Source: Thermomucor indicae-seudaticae (lineage: Eukaryota; Mucoromycota; Mucoromycetes; Mucorales; Lichtheimiaceae). From it: a DNA stretch of 40,382 nt. The translations under genes were made by a program, and so were the position numbers. Below the pieces are notes generated by a model. That model saw only the letters and a list, made by a program, of their open reading frames with translations. It was not told the DNA's origin and made no database searches. Location: NCBI GenBank assembly GCA_000787465.1, contig JSYX01000308.1, positions 1 through 40,382 on the forward strand. The letters are read 5' to 3'. Below, one piece after another: positions 1 to 10,573 of the stretch; the first letter of the stretch is position 1; the number at the start of each line of letters is the position of its first letter.

Positions 1-1139
1 ACAAATTTTGCTCTCACAGCCTATATAGAACTTTTGAGCGTAATATATGATGTGTAAACGTTGCAAAAGTGTCTTCTGTGTATGTTAATGGCAAGAAAGC
101 CAGCCATCAATGGAATTAGGGAACCTCCGGGAGAGGTAGAGACGACTTGCACTGAAAGCAACACTATACCCTACTTTTCCCTGAAAATATGAATTTTAGG
201 GAAAACTAGTGAAATTCAGGGAAAAATATAACCAGCTTTTCCTGTAGTGTGCCATGGATAATTGCAGTCTTTTTTTGTCAAGAAGCGAATTCCGCTGATA
301 CTCGTGGTACAGAGTAACCTTTCAGAGCGCCCCATACGCTGTACGCTTTCCATTCGACATTCTCTTACAGTTGATAATTGATTTGGTCTTTGCTGAGCAA
401 TTGATTTCTCAGTGACATTCAGAGTATTTTTTATTCCCAGCATCCTGATCCCGTCCATGGCTGCTGCGCCTCTTTTTGCCTGACGAGTTGGTAGACGTAC
501 AATAGCTCATTGATGTCAATCTCACTTGCTAATGAACCCCGACTTGCATTGACAGTAATAGCTCTTGTCATAGTTCCAAGAATTCGGCAGACCAGAAGAA
601 ACCTCGCGGATTTTGATTGCCCCTTTTCTGTCAGAAACTCTGTTTGTCGTTATGCGGTTCCCATTGGTTCCATTAAACGTAATGTATATGCAAAACGGGT
701 AACTGAACTTTATGCATTAAAAATAATCACGTCACTATAATTATTGAATGGCGTGAGCATATGCTGTTATTTTTAATTAATTCATACAAAAAAGGGATAG
801 TCTCCGGTTTGAACCAGAGATTTGGAAGCGCGGGAAAGTATCCGCGGCAACTATTCCCATTCCGGAGAGTAATCAAAAATTTCTACAAATAAGCACCTTT
901 TTGACGAGACCTTTTTCTCTTGTTCTTCTTCTTCCTCCTCCTCTTCCTTTTTACTTAAACACTCCAATCAATAACCCACTCTTGCAATATGTTGTTTGTG
1001 CTTTCGGAGACCAAAAAGACCATGCGAACCGTCAAGTCCTCCTTTGACAGAGATGAAGAACACATACATCTTTTTCCCGTATGTCTCACCTGGCGTTCGC
1101 CTGTCATACCCTACCAAAAGTTTCCATGCTCGGACTCTC

Positions 1140-1348
1140 TGTATATACTCTTTGCGGCTGGTCCGCACTATTCACCGTTACAAGAACAACTGTATATATG
1201 CTGCTTTTACTTGACTGTACATACTTGCATTGCCTGTACCCCTTCATTGTATATATCTTCACTCACTTTCATACCTACTACATTTGTACATACCTTCATT
1301 CCCTGTATCTACTGTCATTGTATATAACTGCAATCATCTTTGTATATA
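1140..1348 (+). repeat. TGTANATA-rich degenerate tandem tract
   Basis: Seven copies of TGTANATA occur at 1140, 1191, 1216, 1248, 1285, 1319 and 1341, spaced 22-51 nt apart in T/C-rich sequence. They look like a decayed minisatellite. The RNA form UGUANAUA is the consensus for PUF-family RNA-binding proteins. No gene has been found whose 3' UTR this would be, so the PUF reading is only an idea. Confidence 0.6.
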
Positions 1349-1432
1349 CCCTTTGCGCGGCTGTTCCGCGCTATATATTCATGGCGGCTGGTCCGCTCTA
1401 TTCCCCGTTACAATAAAAACCGTATATATCTT
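1153..1432 (+). repeat. Direct repeat pair of about 48 bp
   Basis: The segments 1153-1201 and 1384-1432 are near copies. Both start GCGGCTGGTCCGC, then share CTATTC/ACTATTC, CCGTTACAA and end in a GTATATAT block. A partial third copy (GCGCGGCTGTTCCGCGC) lies at about 1357-1373. The pair brackets the TGTATATA tract, which suggests local duplication. Confidence 0.65.
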
Positions 1433-3251
1433 AATTTCATCTCACCGTACATATCTGCACTTCCAATACCGCGTCATTATATATATTTGCATTCGTTTGT
1501 ATATGCCACTTTTAATCATTTGTACACATTCTCATCAATTGCATCCGTAACGTTTAGTCATATATTATTTTAATCAAACCTCGGTTGTAGGAGCATTTCT
1601 AACATGTTTGCAAAAATATCTAATAGATATAAGTATTTTATTTGCCTCGTTTCCTTATATTCTTGATGAGACAATGTTGGAGATGGAGTGCTTTTTCAAT
1701 GAATACAAGCCGATCTATGTCATCTGAAAAGGCCGTCGTACATGATATAGGCTGGCGGTCTAGATTCTCCTGTACTCAAATACGGCTTAGAACTAGTGCT
1801 GCTGTACTTTCGCTCGACCGATCAATTACCACCGCCAACTTCACATATGAACGCTGTGAATTTTATAGGCCATGCTGTGATTACCAGAAAGAATAACTTT
1901 TGGGAACCAAGGAAAAAATCAAAAAGTGGGACGTCCATGCTCATGGCGGCTGATATCCTGCGTCAAGTCTGGGAACAGCGCGTGTCTGTAAAGAGATCTG
2001 CATGATTCTGAATCTAGAACACCTTTTCGCAGCTGCCATTCTAGCCTGATATGGAACTACGTAAATACCAGGCCACAAAGCTAAAGTTACATACAATGAC
2101 ATGCCAGCGATTGCTGCCAAGCAATCAAAATGCCAAGGAAACAAGAAATTTTACTGCCAAGATGAGCTAGAAAAATATGAGTCTCCTTCTGTTGCATCTG
2201 CTTTGATCGTATCGGAATTATGTGCTATGCAATATATCTGTCAAACGCAAACGAGGTATGATATATAGGAGAAAATTGAAAGGAAAAACTCTTCTCTGGT
2301 TACATCCATATTCGGGTCTTGCAGTCTTGGTGTACTTACCCACTTGTGTTTTTCCCATATGAATGACAGGAATAACTGAATAAACCATTCACAATGAGTT
2401 TGGAGCGTCCTACTCAATGGGTGTCTGGCTTTGATCAAGCAGTTAAATGCTGATCATTTCGATCCAGAGCTCAGGATAGTCTTTCGGATTGTTCGAAACA
2501 GGCTGTACAGTAAAACCGCACTATCCTTCTGACTAAAGCAAAAGTGTCAACGTCCACATCATACAGCTGTCGAAAGAATTTTCACTTTGAAAAGTATTCT
2601 TCATAATTTGCGTATGAAACGATCGTATGTCTCTGATGGCCTTGATGTCCATCATAGCAACGTGCTGAAGCATGAAGCCAGACTATTCCGGCCACGGGCT
2701 TCATCATATACAGTACCTGCGCGCTGTAATCACCGGACGAAAACCAAAAAGTGATCACTGCGTAAATTACTCTCGATTCCTCTTTTGTTAAATTCTATCA
2801 TCTAGCTACATTCCTACCTTCTACACGATATATCCCAACCTCAGCTCTTCTAATAAACGACATTCGATTATTTCGCATCGACTATACTCCTGTCTCCTGT
2901 CTCTTGCCTTGTCATGACTTGTCCTATCCTTGAGAAAGCACCCAACACCTTTCTTGTCTTATTACTGTCTTGTCTTGTCCAGTCTCCAGTTCCAGTCCTG
3001 CTTCACGACACTAACTTGCTGTTTAACAAAGATGAGGGATCCACAAACGAGGGAGATAATGAAGCCACGATATCGTGGGACGCGTCATGCTGCTCAGGTA
3101 GAATGAAGCAATCGTTTGTCATATTTCATTCCGAACCGATTCTGATAACGCCATTTGACGCTCAGAGTTGTCTTAAATCAATGTAGTAACGGAATAACAA
3201 ACAAACACGGTTTCATCCTGGTTTGAGATCGACTGGGGTAAAATAGAAGTG

Positions 3252-3258
3252 TATAAAT
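3252..3258 (+). promoter_or_regulatory. TATA box of zinc-cluster gene copy 1
   Basis: TATAAAT lies 54 bp before the ATG at 3306. The intervening leader is T/C-rich and free of ATG, as is common in fungal promoters. Confidence 0.5.
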
Positions 3259-3305
3259 GAAAGCTCACGACATTTCATTTTCTTTCTCTACTTTACTCTT
3301 CTAAT

Positions 3306-3947
3306 ATGCAGCATCTCCAATACTTTGACTCACAGTTTAATACTATTTATTCTGCACTGCATATCCCATTTCAGCAACCACAAGCAGAGGATCTAGAGTC
3401 CGTCAATTATTCCGAGTACCTGAATGATGCAGCATCCGTCGTTGAACAACAGGATCTGTGTCAAACTTCTCAGCATCATGAGCCAATTGCTTTGTCGCAA
3501 GCACACGATGATTTTCCGATGGCGCCCGGACAAGTTCATCAGGAAGAATCGATCGCCTTTCATAATAACACGACACCACAAGTGGATTATCCACAAATGG
3601 AGGAGCAATTGTTTGACACGCCCCAAGTGCAACATTACAGTTCACCACTATCAATACTAGGCATGCAAGTGTACGTTGGGCAGCAAGCCTTCCTGCAGCG
3701 TGAAGTGCAATCCGTGGATAATCTTCCTCCCCCCCCTTCTCCTGCTCGTCCACCTGTCCGCCACCCGCGTAGCAGTGCAAACACCCGGAAGACTTGCGTT
3801 TGCTGCAGGAAATCTCATACTGCGTGCGACGGTGAACGCCCCTGTGTTCGATGCTCTCGGCTTGGTAAGGAAGAAGAATGCAAAAACCAAAAAACCGAAA
3901 AAGCGCGGGCGTCCCGTTGGATCAGGCAAGAAACAGCGGGAAGCTAG
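3306..3947 (+). CDS. Zn(II)2Cys6 zinc-cluster protein, copy 1
   Basis: This single-exon frame encodes 213 residues. The N-terminal two thirds is Gln/His/Ser-rich and looks disordered. A fungal binuclear zinc cluster lies at about residues 162-190 with spacing C-x2-C-x6-C-x5-C-x2-C-x8-C and the typical CRKSHTACDGERPC core, so it should bind DNA as a transcription regulator. In related proteins the cluster is often followed by a basic KKRGRP stretch. Here that stretch exists, but in the +1 frame (see the next entry), and the in-frame ending is a short basic tail stopping at TAG. A TATA box precedes the gene. A diverged 5'-truncated second copy lies at 37629-38102 on the other strand. A GTAAGG inside the cluster could act as a splice donor, but it is not kept in copy 2. 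The class is clear; the target genes are unknown. Confidence 0.82.
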   Translation: MQHLQYFDSQFNTIYSALHIPFQQPQAEDLESVNYSEYLNDAASVVEQQDLCQTSQHHEPIALSQAHDDFPMAPGQVHQEESIAFHNNTTPQVDYPQMEEQLFDTPQVQHYSSPLSILGMQVYVGQQAFLQREVQSVDNLPPPPSPARPPVRHPRSSANTRKTCVCCRKSHTACDGERPCVRCSRLGKEEECKNQKTEKARASRWIRQETAGS

Positions 3948-3999
3948 GTCAGCCGCCGCTCCTGCTGCTGCTACAACTGTGCCATCGTTGGAACCATAG
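3882..3999 (+). other. AT-hook-like tail in +1 frame of the zinc-cluster gene
   Basis: Right after the sixth zinc-cluster cysteine codon (3879-3881), the +1 frame reads KKPKKRGRPVGSGKKQREAR and then an Ala-rich end, stopping at TAG (3997-3999). RGRP flanked by lysines is the core of an AT-hook. Copy 2 shows the same motif in the same relative frame, with 22 nt between the TGC codon and the CGCGGG of the motif in both copies. The tail could be reached by +1 frameshifting, by an unrecognised splice, or be a relic of an ancient indel. Confidence 0.55.
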
Positions 4000-5157
4000 C
4001 GTCCACCTTTTTTTATCACATCCTCTTTATGATCCTCCTTTTCGCTTGCTTTCCGCTTTGACATCTTGCAATAAAAGCAAATTGTGCTTACGCTTAAATC
4101 CAGATTTGGAAGGCATCCAAACGAGTGCTTCCTAAAGAAATAAGCTCTTCTTGAATTTCTGAGCCTTCTTGAACAATTAAGCAATGAGTAGTCTTCAAGC
4201 TCGTTTTGTTTGTTGCACTTACAATTTCTGCATGTCACTGAATGGGGAACTTGGCTGACCTTGTATTGTATATGAAAATGCACTTTTATGGACTATTTGC
4301 GTTGATCCAGCTAAAACGCACAATTAGCTTTTGTTGGTAATGCTGATCACACGTTCGCGCGATATTGGCCCTTTCAATTGTCTTTGTAAAACGGGATAAA
4401 TCAAGGGACTTTTCTCATTGATGAAGCACAATGGCTTACGCTGAACAACTTTTTGACAGCAAGGCTTTAGCCCCCTGAAAAATTCCCGGCGGACCTTTCT
4501 CCAGGCCGTCTTTTGCGCTCAATCACACTACACGAATACATTTTTCAAGCACATTTACTGGCCAGCCCTCCTTCAGAGGTAGTACAAGTATTCAGTAAAC
4601 ATTATTCGTTTTAGTTACTGATATTGGCTGTAAACTTGGCCGTCAAAGACTCAGTACTAGCATATTTGACGTCTTTGCGAGTACAGGGCTGCAAGGCTGT
4701 ACTTTAGCGTGTACCATACAAATCAAACGGAGCAAGCATGCATCTTTAACTGTCCATAGCAAGAAACTCGCGCAGTCAAGCGAAGGGTGAAAAGGCAAGG
4801 AAATAGTCACTCAGGAATCCAAGATTTTCCTGGGAAGGACTACACAGCCTTAACGGCAAGGTATCCGGCATTGTTGGTCAACTGTCAATTTGACGCCATA
4901 TTACACACAGGATCTGTTGACTATGCGATATGGAAACCCCTTACGGGAGCTTTGACATCACCAACACCACCGGAGTAAACACGGTCTTTCCAAAAGCCAA
5001 CCTGTCCCTGGCATGACTAACGATGATTCTATAGCTTAACGCAAAAAAGACGATTTTTATAAAAGTTGCAGACTTTGATCAAAAGAAATATCAAAAACAC
5101 ATGTGCAAGTCGAAAGCATGTATCATACATTCTTCCATCAAAGCAAAAAAAGGAAGT
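4000..5157. other. Intergenic region
   Basis: No supported gene. A short open frame at 4787-4978 has no ATG start and no recognisable domain. The region separates two genes whose 3' ends face each other. Confidence 0.5.
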
Positions 5158-8100
5158 TTACTGGTAATTGTTGGGATATGGGTGATGGAATGGCGGCGCC
5201 GATCCTGCTGCGTTTCCTGCGCCAAAGTTCATGGGAAAATTAGGAAATGGAGGCGGTCGAGCAACAGTCGGTGTTCCCGGCTGAGGTGCCCATTGTTGTT
5301 GCTGCTGCTGAAGTCGTGGATCAGCATTAAACATGCCAGGTGGCGGCGGCATTGGGGGACGCTGTTCCGGAGGAAATGGAGGCGGCGCATTGCCCCATCT
5401 GTTAGGTGGAGGCTGCTGCGGCTGCGGCTGCGGCTGGGGTCCCGGACGTTGTTCCTCATCAGGACCGTCAAATCGTCGTCTCTTGCGTCCGACATGATCG
5501 TCCGTTGATTGTGCTGCCTTCGATCTGGCCATCCGACTTTGTTGCAATTCTTCCTTTTTCCACTCTGGTCGGTATTGTACCTCGGGTTCTTCAATCGTCA
5601 TCTGATCGCGCACAGGTTGCCCTTGGAAGCTTTGTCATAGCGCGTTATTATTAATCCCAATATTCAAAACCTTGCAAACTGCAAATCACTGACTCACCCT
5701 CCTATAGGTGCCGTCACTAAACTCGCCTTCTCGTCTTCAGTAAGTTCATGCAACGGAATAATAGATTCACCAACATCATAATTAAACAGCTTTTTAGGAC
5801 CAAATCCATATGCCCAATTGACCTAGCGGCCCTATGCGTTAAAATCATCCATTTCTTTTGCCATATATTAAAGCACACCTTCACTGAAATATTTTGCATG
5901 ACAAGATTTCCTGTGTTATTTTTGGCCGCTTCAATAGCTGACCGCGTCTTGTATTTCAAAAACGCGTTTGGTCTACCAGGCGATCTCCTCGATAACTACA
6001 ACCAAATGTGTCATAAGATCTGTCATGTCCGAGGAGCACTTGTCCAAGTACTTACAATGACGCTGTTCAATTCGCCGTACTTTGAGAATATCTTAATGAG
6101 ATCGTTCTTGGTGCATGAATCCGGCAATGGTCCCACAAAGAGCGTACGAGTCAGGACTGCAAGTAGGCTGTTCAGTGCGAGAAACCTTCTTATCTAATTA
6201 TCAAGGCTTACCTCGAATGGTGCCAGGAGGCAGAGTAGGATCGAAAATGGGTCCTGCTAATGGCGGACCCGCTGATGGCGGTCTCACCATGCTGCCTTGA
6301 CTCTCTCGATGACCCGGACCTGAATCTGCTCTTGCTTCGTCACGATGAAGACGGTTGTGCGACTTTCTCTCGTCACTATCCCATCTTGATGGACGACTGC
6401 GTCCAGACTGTGGAGGCACCATAGGCGGATTGGCTGGCGGAAAAGGCGCATTCCTAGGAGGCATCCCAGCGGCAGGCGGTAATCCTGCAGGAACCGTTGG
6501 TGGGGGCTGGTATGGCCGTGGTCCTGGTGTGTTCTTGAGTGACGGTTGCATTCTTAGTCGAGGATCACTGGGGAAAGTCTGTCCAAAGGATGGTCTGGCA
6601 GGAGTCTCGGTTGGGGCCGGTGGACGTGGGTAGGGAACCGACTGCTGCTGGCTTGTAGAGCCAAAGCTTGGTCCAGAAGACGGTACGCTCGCAGGTGGCA
6701 CTGGGACAGCTTGGTTGCTCGAGCTTCCGGTAGTGGACGCTATACCGCCGAGTAACTTTGCCAGAGCTGGAGGTAATGCTGCATCATTGTCCTTGGATCC
6801 TTGCTCGCGGTTGCTTGCATTTGCAAGAGCAGTTGCCGCACCATCAGAAGTTGTCGTTGAAGTGGACGTCTGCAAGACATTGGCTAAGTTGGCAAGATTT
6901 CCTTTGGACAAAGACGTCAATGTTGCCAGTAACGTGGCGGTATCGACGGCAGGAGCAAGAGCTGCATCATGGATAAAGAAATTTTAGAATTCAGGTATAT
7001 CGCTTCTCAAGCTTCTTCCTCACAGCAAGTCGAGAGACACAACAATGGTCCATATCCACGACCTTGCTTGAATAAAAGAGAAAGTATATGCACCTTTACT
7101 TGTTTGTTCCGTTTCTACGTTGGTAGCAGGCACATGCTCGTGCGGTTTATTTCGGCCGTCTCCTTTTGATACATTGCTCGCACCCGCGACTTCCATGAAA
7201 GATTGTTTTATATATTCCACCAGATCTCTCGAGTATACGCCACCCTGTTCCCAGATATCGAGGGTTCTTTTGACCTTCTCCTATTTTATTGACAAAAAGA
7301 ACGGAAGGAGACGCGCACATTGCGGGCATGCAACGGAACGCAAATCAACAAAAGGGTAAGGAAGACAATCGTGAGCCCACATTCTTCTCTCCTTGTAACC
7401 AGGGTTATAGCAGGGATAAAGTAGCAGCAGTCGTAGGAAGACCCGTTATGGTCGCGCGTCATGAGGGCAAAGAAGAAACTTCGACTAGGCCAGAACTTCA
7501 CACAAGGATGGAACCAGCTTGCCACAGCAAAAGCACGTCCTGTGAAGAACTGACGACAGCATGCAATCACTGACAACCCCACTCTTGCCCTCACGAAGCG
7601 GCATCACAACGGCCTACCTATTCAACTTTTCTTTTTGTCTCCACGACTGCTGCCACACGAACAAGAAAAGCGCCCCACCCCCAAAAAAATAGCCCAGATT
7701 CTCACCTTGTCCTTGGAAGAGCAGGGTGCAAAGCAACCTAACAAGGCATCATCCCGCAAAACGATGGAAAACCGACGCAGATAACCCTCTGCTTCCACTG
7801 GCTTGTTCTCCCCGGTCTCAGCTTGCTTGCGTATTTGCTTCTGTACAGCTCGTGAAATTGCGTCAACGACATATAATCCAGCCAAGCGGTAATCAGGTGG
7901 AGCGGTCTCAATAAAGCGAAGTATACAATGTACGATATAATTGTGATGCTAAATATAGGAGACGTTAGATAAAGACATAAACAAAAGGGAAAGGAGGCCA
8001 CGTAAGAAGACGACCACGTCATTCCGTCTTACGTCCTCTTTGAGCAAGTCGCAAACGTACCTCAGGATGGCTAATGGCCAGAGTTTGTAAAGCAGTGATT

Positions 8101-8183
8101 TTGGAAGCAGACACAGGAAGTTTCGCGTCCAAAATCGACTTTAATTCCTTGTCAAATATCGTGCGATCCCACGAATCCCCCAT
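5158..8183 (-). CDS. Nrd1/Seb1-like RNA polymerase II CTD-binding termination factor
   Basis: Eight exons give about 705 residues: 8183-8061, 7948-7706, 7280-7094, 6961-6212, 6156-6056, 5995-5879, 5822-5698 and 5629-5158; phases agree throughout. Residues 1 to about 150 form a CTD-interacting domain (KELKSILDAKLPVSASKITAL near the start, later FIETAPPDYRLAGLYVVDAI). A long Pro/Ser/Gln-rich middle follows. An RRM lies at about 436-540 (RNP2-like TLFVGPLP, then NAFLKYKTRSAIEAA and VNWAYGFGPKK). The tail is Pro/Gln-rich with a basic KRRR patch. CID plus RRM is the layout of yeast Nrd1 and fission yeast Seb1 (animal SCAF4/8). Those nuclear proteins bind phosphorylated Pol II CTD and nascent RNA to direct termination and 3' end formation. 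The start MGDSWDRTIF is chosen because it directly precedes the CID. The family call is firm; I infer the role from the family. Confidence 0.9.
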
Positions 8184-9330
8184 CGTAAAGATAAACAAGA
8201 AGAGAGAAAAAAGAAGTCGAAAATGCTTTGGAGATGTGCCAAAGTGACTGGGGACTGAAATTTGGCCTTTTTTTCGGGCTTGATTGACGGCAGTGTCGAC
8301 TTCAGCCAGCAAAGTCTCTGGTAAAACCAGGGATGCAGTACCGGTAAATAGTGTTCCTTCATGTCTTTAATATATGTTGCTCAACGTATACGAAAAACAT
8401 AACGTCAAAGCTCAAACATGAATACTCTTTTTCCATATAGTTCCAAACAAATCAGTCACTTTGTGGTAGCCTTCTTCTTCTCAGATGTAAGCAACGTTTA
8501 ACGTGTATTGGTGACTATTGCTTCTCTTTTCACCGTTCGCATAGCCGTCTGCTACTTTCAAGCAACCCAAATAGCATCGTCGAAAAATATCTTTCAGGTC
8601 ACCTTGCTGTTATATAGGACATATACCTTCTAATGACGCTTCCGCTGACGCATGATATCAAATGATCATCCCAGCGCAGATTATCCCGTCCTTAAGTTAA
8701 AGAAGCAGGTGTCCTTCATAGCATTCAGCAGAATCAAGAAATAAATGACATGTTTAATTAACAGCTCGCTTTATTCCAGTGAAATACTATTTTTTAAGAT
8801 GACGTTGGCACTGTTCGCAAAGTCGTTTGCGCCAACTGCAAAAATGAATTTGCAGTGAAGAAAGTTAAAAAAGATAGATACAAGTAAGAAGCCAATGTCT
8901 TTCGTCGTAAATTGTACATCATTGGTGGACAAACGACGCAAATCCTATTGAAGACCAGCGCAAAAATGTTCGTCCCAAGAGTACAAACTCGAATCACGCA
9001 TTTGAAATGCTGGGTCTACGCAATGTGTCTTAAAGGGTAGCGCAAGCCACGTTTGTCATGAGCGCAATCCACACACGCCAACCTTTCATTTTTAAGACGC
9101 AATGTCAATCTGGATTTGAGCGCAAAAGTCTTTTCTTTATGGGCGCCGAAATATGTATGCTTGTCGCAAATCTCCGGGAAAAATCCAATAGTTTCTATCT
9201 ATCTACATTTATCTTGTTCGGACAACGATGACTTCATACTCGGAAACCTAAGATAAATCGATAACGTGCGTAAGCGTTACGTGTCGCAAGAGAAATTGAT
9301 CTCCTTTAAAGAGAGCTTTTGTATGGTGTT

Positions 9331-9638
9331 CAGTTTGAAGACTGAAGGTTTTAGAGTCATCAACAATTTTATGAGTGGTGCATGAGGATATCATCAAATA
9401 CCATACTCTCGGGCTCTCTTTCTTCAGGACGCGTACAAGACACCTACCAAGTATGATGATAAAGAAGAAAGGAGGAGGATTCCGCAAAACATAAGCTTAC
9501 CTACACAAACAACTTGTTAGTCAATCTTATCTTCGATTGAATGTTCAGAGATGAAAAGGGCACAGCATTCAGTTTGAAGACTGAAGGTTTCTGTGTCATC
9601 AAAGGCCAGTTATGCGTGGTGCATGAAAGGCTATCATC
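9331..9638 (+). repeat. Direct repeat pair (about 65 bp, 239 bp apart)
   Basis: 9331-9395 and 9570-9638 share the 21-mer that begins CAGTTTGAAGACTGAAGG, then GTCATCA, GTGGTGCATG and TATCATC in the same order, with small differences between blocks. The shared order shows common origin. I cannot tell whether they are terminal repeats of a lost element or a local duplication. Confidence 0.7.
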
Positions 9639-9714
9639 CTTACACCGTGCCTTTTCACTCGCAACGTCTACACTCACCTTTTACAAAGATCATTTGTCTA
9701 TCCTTCATCCGAAG

Positions 9715-9728
9715 CACTACAGGAAAAA
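9715..9728 (+). repeat. Possible transposon terminal sequence
   Basis: CACTACAGGAAAAA occurs here. It also occurs on the minus strand at 249-237, and in the form CACTGGAGGAAAAA as the terminal repeat of the MITE-like element at 39333. No matching partner end was found nearby, so this may be a solo end. Confidence 0.35.
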
Positions 9729-9969
9729 CTAAAACCATACAGATGAGTATCGACAGTTATAACAAGACTGCAACTGGGTAAGGATGAGTGTGTTTGCTCA
9801 GGAATGGATTACAGTTTTCCTCAAATTATTCTTTCGGAGAGATTCCTACTTAAACCTTGTAGACATCATAGCAAACACAGCACATCGTTGCCCAAGCACA
9901 CACGAACAACCAATTGGAGACTTACATATAACCTAATCATCCATGGACTTATGAAAGGATGGATACCTA

Positions 9970-10002
9970 GATGGATGGATGGATGGACGGACGGATGGAT
10001 GG
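9970..10002 (+). repeat. GGAT/GGAC tetranucleotide microsatellite
   Basis: About eight tandem tetranucleotide units (GATG with GGAC variants) run through this stretch. It lies outside any supported gene. Confidence 0.85.
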
Positions 10003-10573
10003 TACAAGGTACGATACAACAGGTGTTCAACTGGCCCACGACGTTTTTATATTCTTTTTTAACGCACAACTCCGAAATTGATTCTTCGCACCGCAAATGG
10101 CGGAGAGGCGCCACTGCACCGCTCTTGGCCGGCTTTGGTCAGAAGTCTTGCAAAATGCGACGACAATGCAAGTGGCATGGAAAGTCTCATGGTGATGAGA
10201 TGAGTGGGAACCGGCCAACAGCACCAAAAAACCTTTTATAAGCGCGCATTTATTGATAGATAAGAATAAAGAGTATTCCTTACCAACTGGCAGAACGGAA
10301 AAGGCGATTTTCCACTATACGAGATCACTTGCTCACCGGGTTCTATTAGCTACAGACTTTGCCTGAAAATACCGTTTCGGTGCTATCGAAAGCTCTATTC
10401 ACCTCGATGTGATGCACGGGAAGTCCCTTCACTAGCCATGCTAGCAGGGATATTCACAGGTTATGAAGGCAGAGGTCCTTTTTTCTTTCCTTAAATACTC
10501 GATTTCCAAATATATTAGGACCTATACGTTCATTAATGGGGATTTATATCTACATGGAGGGCTTGAAGAATGA

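Larger units (their letters stand above)
1..3305. other. Gene-poor left flank
   Basis: I see no convincing gene here. Open frames exist around 1642-2005 and 2914-3186, but they match no family I know, lack clean splice-supported extension and have no recognisable domain. A C/T-rich run lies at about 908-955, followed by the TGTATATA-rich tract listed separately. Positions 237-249 read, on the minus strand, CACTACAGGAAAA; the same end sequence recurs at 9715. The stretch is probably intergenic DNA with old repeat remnants. Confidence 0.5.
8184..10573. other. Long intergenic region with repeats
   Basis: I find no supported gene. The open frames here (for example 8794-8997, 9248-9487 and 9804-10241) lack recognisable domains. 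The region holds a direct repeat pair, a GATG/GGAC microsatellite and one CACTACAGGAAAA element end, all listed separately. Confidence 0.5.

Noticed and set aside
1081..1550. Several overlapping open frames around 1000-1570
   Set aside because: They are by-products of the TGTATATA low-complexity tract, with Tyr/Cys/Ile/His-rich composition and no family match.
3864..3925. An intron from GTAAGG (3864) to ATCAG (3925) that would join the zinc cluster to the +1 tail in copy 1
   Set aside because: It would remove the sixth zinc cysteine and the RGRP motif itself. Copy 2 has AT in place of the GT donor, so the splice is not conserved.
9804..10241. A 145-residue plus-strand open frame
   Set aside because: It runs through a GATG microsatellite, has no domain and no promoter signal.
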